From the NCBI GenBank assembly GCA_963824085.1, contig CAWGNT010000015.1, positions 643,447 through 707,446 on the forward strand: a stretch of DNA of 64,000 nucleotides, given 5' to 3'. The first letter of the stretch is position 1. Each line of letters starts with the position of its first letter. This DNA comes from JARRNE01 sp963824085. GTDB lineage: Bacteria; Pseudomonadota; Gammaproteobacteria; Chromatiales; Chromatiaceae. The position numbers and the translations under genes were made by a program. The notes under the pieces are model-generated. The model was not told where the DNA came from. It worked only from the letters and a program-made list of their open reading frames with translations, and did not search any database. This document shows positions 59,083 through 64,000 of this stretch, in pieces.

Positions 59083-59973
59083 ATGTCCAGTCACGATAAT
59101 CCCATCAGCCCGTTGCGTCAGCGCATGATCGAGGACATGCGGCTGCGCAAGCTCTCGCCCAAGACCCAGAGCGGGTATCTGCGCTGGGTCAAAAGCCTCA
59201 ACGGTTTTCTCAAGCGTTCGCCCGCGACGGCCACGGCGGAGGATCTGCGCCGCTTTCAGCTCGATCTGGTCGAGCGCGGTGTTGGCCGCGGGAGTGTGAA
59301 CGCGGCGGTCACGGCGCTGCAGTTCTTCTTCGCTGTCACCCTCGGGCGCGGCGAGCTGATGGCCAAGATGAGCCATGTACACCAGCCGCGCAAGCTGCCG
59401 ACGGTGCTCGGTCGCGAGGAGGTCGAGCGGTTTCTGGAGGCAGCCCCGGGACTGAAGTACAAGGCCGCTCTGTCGGTGGCCTACGGGGCGGGCCTGCGCG
59501 CCGCCGAGGTGGTCGCGCTGAAGGTCGACGATATCGACAGCAAGCGGATGGTCATCCGCGTCGAACAAGGCAAGGGGCGCAAGGACCGCTACGCGCTGCT
59601 CTCCCCGACGTTGCTGGAGGTGCTGCGGGCGTGGTGGCGCGAGGGCAATGCGCGCGGCAAGATGCTGCCCCACGGTTGGCTATTCCCTGGCCAGGACCCG
59701 ATCAACCCGCTCTCCACGCGCCAGCTCAACCGCGCCTGTCACGCCGCCGCCGAGAAGGCCGGGATCGCCAAGCGGGTCTCGCTCCATACCCTGAGGCACA
59801 GCTTCGCCACGGATCTGCTCGAGCACCGGGAGGACATCCGCGTCATCCAGGTGCTGCTCGGGCACAAGAAGCTGGAGACCACGGCCCTGTATGCCCAAGT
59901 GGCCACCGCCACCCTGCGTGCGGTCACTAGTCCGCTGGAGCGTTTGACCCTGACCGATCAGCCGCGTACCTGA
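59083..59973 (+). CDS. Tyrosine recombinase accompanying an IS91-family transposase
   Basis: The 296-residue protein has an N-terminal SAM-like DNA-binding domain (LRLRKLSPKTQSGYLRWVKS) and a catalytic domain. The expected residues are visible: the first Arg in AYGAGLRAAEVVALKVDDID, the His-x-x-Arg box in LHTLRHSFATDLLEH, and the second His plus Tyr in QVLLGHKKLETTALYAQVAT. The length is normal. The hairpin at 59042-59062 may be its binding or regulatory site. The transposase begins 12 bases after its stop, as in IS91-group elements that carry an integrase gene. Confidence 0.92.
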   Translation: MSSHDNPISPLRQRMIEDMRLRKLSPKTQSGYLRWVKSLNGFLKRSPATATAEDLRRFQLDLVERGVGRGSVNAAVTALQFFFAVTLGRGELMAKMSHVHQPRKLPTVLGREEVERFLEAAPGLKYKAALSVAYGAGLRAAEVVALKVDDIDSKRMVIRVEQGKGRKDRYALLSPTLLEVLRAWWREGNARGKMLPHGWLFPGQDPINPLSTRQLNRACHAAAEKAGIAKRVSLHTLRHSFATDLLEHREDIRVIQVLLGHKKLETTALYAQVATATLRAVTSPLERLTLTDQPRT

Positions 59974-59985
59974 GGCGGCGCGGCC

Positions 59986-61197
59986 ATGCCGCGGCAGGCA
60001 CTGGAGGTTGCGGACATCTTCCGCGACCACGGACCGGCGTGGCGCCGGGAGCAGGCCGGACATTTGAGTCTCGGCCAGCTCAAGGTCATGTCGGCAATCG
60101 AGCACTGCCGCACGGCGGCGCTCGGCGGGCACGTTGAGCGCTGCGAGGGCTGCGGCTACAGCCGGATCGCTTACAACTCCTGTCGCGATAGGCACTGCCC
60201 AAAATGCCAGGGGGCCGTGGCCAAGCGGTGGCTCGCCGCCCGTGAGGCCGACCTGCTGCCGGTGGAGTACTACCATGTGGTCTTCACTCTACCGGCCCCG
60301 ATCGGGCAGATCGCCTATTACAACAAGGCGCTGATCTATGGCTTGCTGTTTGCGGCTGCGGCCGAAACGCTACTGACCATCGCCGCTGACCCCAAACACC
60401 TGGGGGCGCGCATCGGGCTGACCATGGTGCTGCACACCTGGGGCTCGGCCTTGACCCATCACCCGCACGTGCACTGCATCGTGCCCGGGGGTGGGATTTC
60501 ACTCGACGGCGAACGTTGGGTTGCCTGCCGGCGCGGCTTCTTCCTGCCCGTGCGGGTGCTCTCGCGACTGTTTCGAAGGCTGTTCTGCGAGAAGCTCGAT
60601 GCCGCCCACCGGGCCGGTGAGCTGCAGTTCTTCGCCGAGCACCAGGCGCTGGAAAAGGCCGAAGCGTTCGCCGCGTTCTTGAAGCCGCTGCGCGACATCG
60701 ACTGGGTGGTCTATGCCAAGCGCCCCTTCGCCGGACCGCAGGCGGTGCTCGCCTACCTGTCTCGCTACACCCACCGCGTGGCCATCGCCAACAGCCGGCT
60801 GATCGCACTCGATGAGAAAGGAGTCACCTTCAAGTTCAAGGACTATCGGGCCAAGGGCCGTTGCCGCTATGGGCGCATGACCCTACCGGTGGCGGAGTTC
60901 ATGCGCCGCTTCCTGCTGCATGTCCTGCCGCCTGGATTTCACCGCATCCGCCATTACGGCCTGCTGGCCAATGCTGCACGGGTCCAGAACCTGGCACGCG
61001 CTCGGGAGCTGCTCGCGGCTCCGATTTCCCCGCTCATCGCCGTGCCGATCCTCCTCGGCGGTGAGGGTCCGCCGAAGGAGGCCGCCGCCAACAACCGAAC
61101 CTGTCCCTGCTGCGGCGCCCCCATGGTGATCATCGAGACCTTCGAGCGCGGCCATGCCCCGCGGGCTCCACCATGGCCTAGGGCCCAGGCCGCATGA
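59986..61197 (+). CDS. IS91-family (HUH/Y2-like) transposase
   Basis: The 403-residue transposase has an N-terminal zinc finger (ERCEGCGYSRIAYNSCRDRH followed by CPKC), the HUH histidines in LTHHPHVHCIVPGGGISLDG, and the catalytic tyrosine region in YLSRYTHRVAIANSRLI. It ends with a CPCCGAPM zinc-ribbon-like motif. The frame is intact. It belongs with the upstream recombinase. Transposition by single-strand rolling-circle transfer is known for the family. Confidence 0.92.
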   Translation: MPRQALEVADIFRDHGPAWRREQAGHLSLGQLKVMSAIEHCRTAALGGHVERCEGCGYSRIAYNSCRDRHCPKCQGAVAKRWLAAREADLLPVEYYHVVFTLPAPIGQIAYYNKALIYGLLFAAAAETLLTIAADPKHLGARIGLTMVLHTWGSALTHHPHVHCIVPGGGISLDGERWVACRRGFFLPVRVLSRLFRRLFCEKLDAAHRAGELQFFAEHQALEKAEAFAAFLKPLRDIDWVVYAKRPFAGPQAVLAYLSRYTHRVAIANSRLIALDEKGVTFKFKDYRAKGRCRYGRMTLPVAEFMRRFLLHVLPPGFHRIRHYGLLANAARVQNLARARELLAAPISPLIAVPILLGGEGPPKEAAANNRTCPCCGAPMVIIETFERGHAPRAPPWPRAQAA

Positions 61198-61694
61198 GTA
61201 TCGCTCGATCTGTCCGTTGCGCCTGCGCGCACTTGCATCATCGGCTCGCCACCGGTGACGGGGAGGTCGTGCTCAGAGCTGCCAGAAGCTGGCTGCGCTC
61301 ACCTCAATCACCGCGTTACGCCCACCTGCAACCGTGCCCCCTCGTTGCTGATCACGTGGCTGAACGCTCCGCAGACCTTTTCCGTACCGTCCCAACCCCA
61401 TCCACCACCAACAGCCTCAATTCAAATCCCCATAGCGCCATCCGACTGCTGGCCTCGTCGTGCACCGCCCGCGGTTTCCTCCCTCGAGGCTTATCAGACG
61501 CCTACCGCCGACCGCTGTAACCGCCAGGCTCAACTGCAATTATCCAGTTCGGCGTCTTCGTCGATCTCCTCGATTCGGCGGCAGGCATCTGATAACCCTT
61601 AACAAAAGCGCCCCCGGCGGAGCTGGATTCTGGGTCAGCCGTGGGGCAGGATGGGGCCGCCGCACCTTGGCTGCTGAGAGGCCCGACGCCCCGT
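61198..61694. other. Gap after the IS91 transposase, containing a palindromic miniature repeat
   Basis: No gene is supported in these 497 bases. The first 250 bases probably include the ter end of the IS91 element. The second half holds the 105-nt inverted-repeat unit listed separately. Confidence 0.4.
61491..61595. repeat. 105-nt MITE-like unit with 21-bp inverted ends
   Basis: TTATCAGACGCCTACCGCCG+A at 61491-61511 faces TCGGCGGCAGGCATCTGATA+A at 61575-61595; 19 of 21 positions pair, around a 63-base centre. The outermost TTA/TAA could be part of a TA or TTA target. It has no coding capacity. It could instead be a hairpin belonging to the end of the IS91 element. Confidence 0.65.
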
Positions 61695-61955
61695 ATGGCC
61701 GAGCGATTCACCAAGAAACAAGGCCAGTACCTGGCCTTTATCTACAACTACTCGGTCATGTTCGGCCAGTCCCCGGCTGAGGCCGATCTGCAGCGCTTCT
61801 TTCGGACCTCGCCCCCTACCATCCGCCAGATGCTCCTGACAGTGACGGAAAAGCAGTTGATCAGCCGCACGCCCGGGCAGGCACGCTCCATCCGGCTCTT
61901 GGTCGAGCCGCAAGAGATTCCCCGCCTTGAGCGGCCCCAGATCGGGAAAGGCTGA
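61695..61955 (+). CDS. LexA-like winged-helix DNA-binding protein
   Basis: This 86-residue protein consists of one winged-helix domain similar to the LexA N-terminus: FTKKQGQYLAFIYNYSVMFG, SPAEADLQRFFRTSPPTIRQ and MLLTVTEKQLISRTPGQARS, with a short tail. There is no S24 peptidase domain. The ATG at 61695 is chosen because the frame upstream lacks similarity. It lies about 200 bases before a small tyrosine recombinase and may control it. Confidence 0.75.
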   Translation: MAERFTKKQGQYLAFIYNYSVMFGQSPAEADLQRFFRTSPPTIRQMLLTVTEKQLISRTPGQARSIRLLVEPQEIPRLERPQIGKG

Positions 61956-62164
61956 CCCGCCAAGCGGGTCGTCACCGCGGCGCCGATCACTCTTGCAAAT
62001 TCTCCGTGCGCCGCTCGACGGGTCGCCTGGTCCCCGCCGTGGCGGCCGCGCGGGGGCCAAGGCTGGGTCATGTGGCTCTCGGATAGCCCAACAACGGCCA
62101 ATGAACGCCCTCAGGGAGAGGGCCGAAAATGCTGCTTCCTCACCAACGACCGAGGAGGCAGACG
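61956..62164. other. Gap upstream of the minimal recombinase
   Basis: No gene is seen. The last bases contain a strong ribosome binding site (GAGGAGG at about 62153-62159) for the ATG at 62165. Confidence 0.4.
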
Positions 62165-62797
62165 ATGAATGAGATCAAGGTCACATCGACACCCGGCGGC
62201 CACATCCCCTGGAACAAGCGGAAGCTCGTTGGGCAGAAACCGCCGCTCAAGCTGTACGAGATCTGGACCGTGCGCACGCGGCTGCAGATGGCCGGCAAGA
62301 CCCGCGAGATCGCGCTCTTCAACCTCGCCATCGATAGCAAGCTGCGCGGCTGTGATTTAGCTCGGCTTCGGGTACGTGACGTCGCCCATGACGCACATGT
62401 GCTCTCACGGGCAACCGTCGTGCAGCAGAAGACCCAGCAGCCGGTGCGCTTCGAGCTGATGGAGCAGACACGCGAGGCGGTCGCCGCCTGGATCGCCGAG
62501 GCGAGGCTCTCCGGCGGTGACTATCTCTTTCCGAGTCGCCAGCAGCAGTCCCTCCATCTCTCGACCCGCCAATATGCGCGTATCGTCAAGGGGTGCATCG
62601 GCCTGCTCGGCGGCGACCCGCAGGAGTCCGGGACGCACTCGCTTCGCCGCACCAAGGCGACCCTGATCTATCGCCGGACGAAGAACCTGCGGGCGGTCCA
62701 GCTACTGCTCGGGCATCGCAAGCTCGAATCAACTGTTCGGTATCTTGGAATCGAGGTCGACGACGCACTTGAGATGGCTGAGCGCACGGAGTGCTGA
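62165..62797 (+). CDS. Minimal tyrosine recombinase/integrase
   Basis: The 210-residue protein keeps only the catalytic domain of tyrosine recombinases. Visible residues are the first Arg in SKLRGCDLARLRVRDVAHDA, the HxLRR box in THSLRRTKATLIYRRT, and the second His and Tyr in LLLGHRKLESTVRYLGIEVD. The usual N-terminal core-binding domain (about 100 residues) is missing, replaced by a short basic stretch (PWNKRKLVGQKPPLKLYEIW). A good GAGGAGG site precedes the ATG. A hairpin follows the stop. Confidence 0.85.
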   Translation: MNEIKVTSTPGGHIPWNKRKLVGQKPPLKLYEIWTVRTRLQMAGKTREIALFNLAIDSKLRGCDLARLRVRDVAHDAHVLSRATVVQQKTQQPVRFELMEQTREAVAAWIAEARLSGGDYLFPSRQQQSLHLSTRQYARIVKGCIGLLGGDPQESGTHSLRRTKATLIYRRTKNLRAVQLLLGHRKLESTVRYLGIEVDDALEMAERTEC

Positions 62798-62808
62798 GCC
62801 AGAGGAAC

Positions 62809-62831
62809 AGCGCCCGCTCTCAACGGGCGCT
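62809..62831 (+). terminator. Hairpin after the recombinase, possible terminator
   Basis: AGCGCCCG-CTCTCAA-CGGGCGCT is an 8-bp perfect stem 12 bases after the stop. The following TTATCCACTTT is only weakly T-rich, so termination is plausible but not certain. Confidence 0.5.
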
Positions 62832-63066
62832 TATCCACTTTGAGCGGCCTTCTCTGGCTCCGATGGGCTGCGCGGCGTTCGGAAAGGAACCTCTCGGGCC
62901 TCTGACCGGCAGGGCCTCTTCAGCCCGCTGTCCATGTCCAACTTGACGCGTTGGCCTTCGGGACAGCAGGCTTCGCGCCCCCGCAAGAGTCCCAACCCTG
63001 GCGCGGCTCGCGCAGGTAGGCCAACATATTGGCAGACCCCACATTGCCCATCTCGGAGCGCCTGTC

Positions 63067-63345
63067 ATGAGCCATACACTGTCGCTTGATTACCCCGAGA
63101 GTCTCCCGGATGCCCTGCACATGACGCGGGCAGAGTTCGAGCATGAGGCGCGCCTTGCCATGGCCGCCAAGCTGTTTGAGACCGGCAGACTCACCTCCGG
63201 GCAGGCGGCTCGATTGATCGGGATGGAGCGTGTCGCTTTTCTCGGAAAGTTGGGGCGGCTCAAGGTCTCGGCACTCCAGGTCGAGCCCGACGAGTTGGCG
63301 CAGGATCTCGCCGCCGCCGAGGACGCCCGTGATCATCCTCAATAG
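63067..63345 (+). CDS. UPF0175-family antitoxin
   Basis: This 92-residue protein matches UPF0175, a family of small winged-helix-like antitoxins: LSLDYPESLPDALHMTRAEF, ARLAMAAKLFETGRLTSGQA and ARLIGMERVAFLGKLGRLKV. UPF0175 genes are usually paired with DUF3368 PIN-like toxins, and one follows here with a 17-base overlap. The start at ATG 63067 is the family start. Confidence 0.87.
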   Translation: MSHTLSLDYPESLPDALHMTRAEFEHEARLAMAAKLFETGRLTSGQAARLIGMERVAFLGKLGRLKVSALQVEPDELAQDLAAAEDARDHPQ

Positions 63346-63814
63346 CAGCCCGGTCATCCATCTCACCGCGGCACTCGGCGGCCTGGAGCTGCTCCCGAGC
63401 CTTTACGGGCGGGTCCTGGTGCCTCGGGAAGTCCACCAAGAGCTGGAGGCGGGCGCCCACTTGGACGATGCCGGCCCGCGGCTGCGTGCCTCCACCGCCG
63501 TCGAGATCATCACGCTTGCGGGCGGCATTTCCCCGTTGCTGACCGGCGAGCTGGACATCGGTGAGGCGGCGGTGATTCAGTTGGCGATCGACCTACCCGG
63601 CGCCACTGTCGTACTTGATGACCTCAAGGCCCGGCGAGTGGCTCGCCGAAGCGGGATCGCCCTCACGGGCTCGTTGGGTATCCTGCTCGACGTAAAGCGG
63701 GCGGGAAAGCTGGAATCGGTGTCAGAGGCCATCGAGCGCCTGCGACGGCACGGTGCTTGGCTGGATGACGCACTGGTCGAACGGACTCTGGCACTAGCGG
63801 GGGAGAAGCCATAG
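63329..63814 (+). CDS. DUF3368 PIN-like toxin
   Basis: From a GTG at 63329 the 161-residue protein is a DUF3368 PIN-like nuclease: IILNSSPVIHLTAALGGLEL in place of the canonical DxN start, VPREVHQELEAGAH, ELDIGEAAVIQLAIDL with the central acids, and TVVLDDLKARRVARRSGIAL. A helical C-terminus follows. It overlaps the antitoxin by 17 bases. The longer frame from 63230 would read through the antitoxin and has no similarity. Intact pair. Confidence 0.87.
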   Translation: MIILNSSPVIHLTAALGGLELLPSLYGRVLVPREVHQELEAGAHLDDAGPRLRASTAVEIITLAGGISPLLTGELDIGEAAVIQLAIDLPGATVVLDDLKARRVARRSGIALTGSLGILLDVKRAGKLESVSEAIERLRRHGAWLDDALVERTLALAGEKP

Positions 63815-64000
63815 CCAACCCCGAAGGGTACGACACCCGGAAGAGGTTTTGCTGACGCAAATCCTTCCTATGCTTCCCGTCGACCACGCGCCCCCCACCC
63901 CGGGACCGACGCAGAGGCCTTCGCGCAACGGAAACCCGGACCGGGTCCCTTACCGGTTAGGGGCTCCACAGTTCAGTTGCACAGCTTCCTCGACGCAGAC
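63815..64000. other. Right end of the window, no gene recognised
   Basis: The last 186 bases show no supported gene, RNA or repeat. Confidence 0.4.

Larger units (their letters stand above)
59042..61197 (+). mobile_element. IS91-family insertion element with companion tyrosine recombinase
   Basis: The unit contains a tyrosine recombinase and an IS91-type transposase, 12 bases apart on the same strand. Upstream lies a perfect hairpin, TTGAGGTG-TAGTT-CACCTCAA (59042-59062). The boundaries given are the hairpin and the transposase stop; true IS91 ends (ori and ter) were not located. IS91 elements move by rolling-circle replication and leave no target duplication, so none is expected. Confidence 0.7.

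Noticed and set aside
63663..63887. Minus-strand frame at the right end as a gene.
   Set aside because: It overlaps the DUF3368 toxin antisense, is proline-rich and has no similarity.

Overview
The window is high-GC DNA that reads as the chromosome of a sulfur-metabolising gammaproteobacterium, most likely of the purple-sulfur/Chromatiales type. The evidence is an Isp-type [NiFe] hydrogenase operon in the order small subunit-isp1-isp2-large subunit (known from Thiocapsa), a DsrC/TusE-like protein, the long proteobacterial PurL, class I PurE/PurK, PpsR, a three-gene pnt operon and RNase R/RlmB. The taxonomic assignment is inference; no rRNA gene is present.

Left part (1-4.4 kb): the 3' part of a NuoM-like proton-pumping subunit, a YdjM-like membrane hydrolase, a small unknown protein and purEK. 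From 4.48 to 11.45 kb lies a graveyard of defence and toxin-antitoxin genes. It holds pieces of a type III-like restriction system with a helicase and a DUF4391 protein, AbiE, HEPN/MNT and PIN modules, joined by deletions. Two intact toxin-antitoxin pairs remain in it (BrnTA and DUF433/DUF5615). It also holds a 307-bp direct repeat and a small element made of a four-helix-bundle gene bounded by tandem GTTGAGA heptads.

Middle part (11.5-49 kb): mostly housekeeping and energy genes: hrpA, the pnt transhydrogenase, ppsR, hydrogenase maturation genes plus the hyn/isp operon (20.3-26.8 kb), pgl, a membrane-tethered receiver protein, a DsrC-like protein lacking the usual penultimate cysteine, a Tat-exported serine hydrolase, purL, a GlrR-type sigma-54 regulator with an Hpt protein, trmO, rlmB, rnr, tRNA-Leu(CAG), a two-domain lysozyme inhibitor, phoX, and a GNAT/puuE pair.

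The most notable system is at 49.15-55.7 kb. A SenB-like selenosugar synthase is divergent from a SenA-like selenoneine synthase, which is followed by an APC permease and a SelD selenophosphate synthetase fused to an NDH-like flavoprotein. Together these would supply selenophosphate, make a selenosugar and build selenoneine, with the permease as a candidate transporter.

The right end (57.5-64 kb) is accessory DNA. It has relics of two Y1/REP-type transposases, an IS91-family transposase with a companion tyrosine recombinase, a 105-nt palindromic miniature repeat, a LexA-like winged-helix protein with a minimal tyrosine recombinase, and a UPF0175/DUF3368 toxin-antitoxin pair. Three unrelated short-period tandem repeat families (GTTGAGA, CACGAAG, CGCAGAG) occur as facing, element-like pairs and may be one structural class of small mobile DNA.
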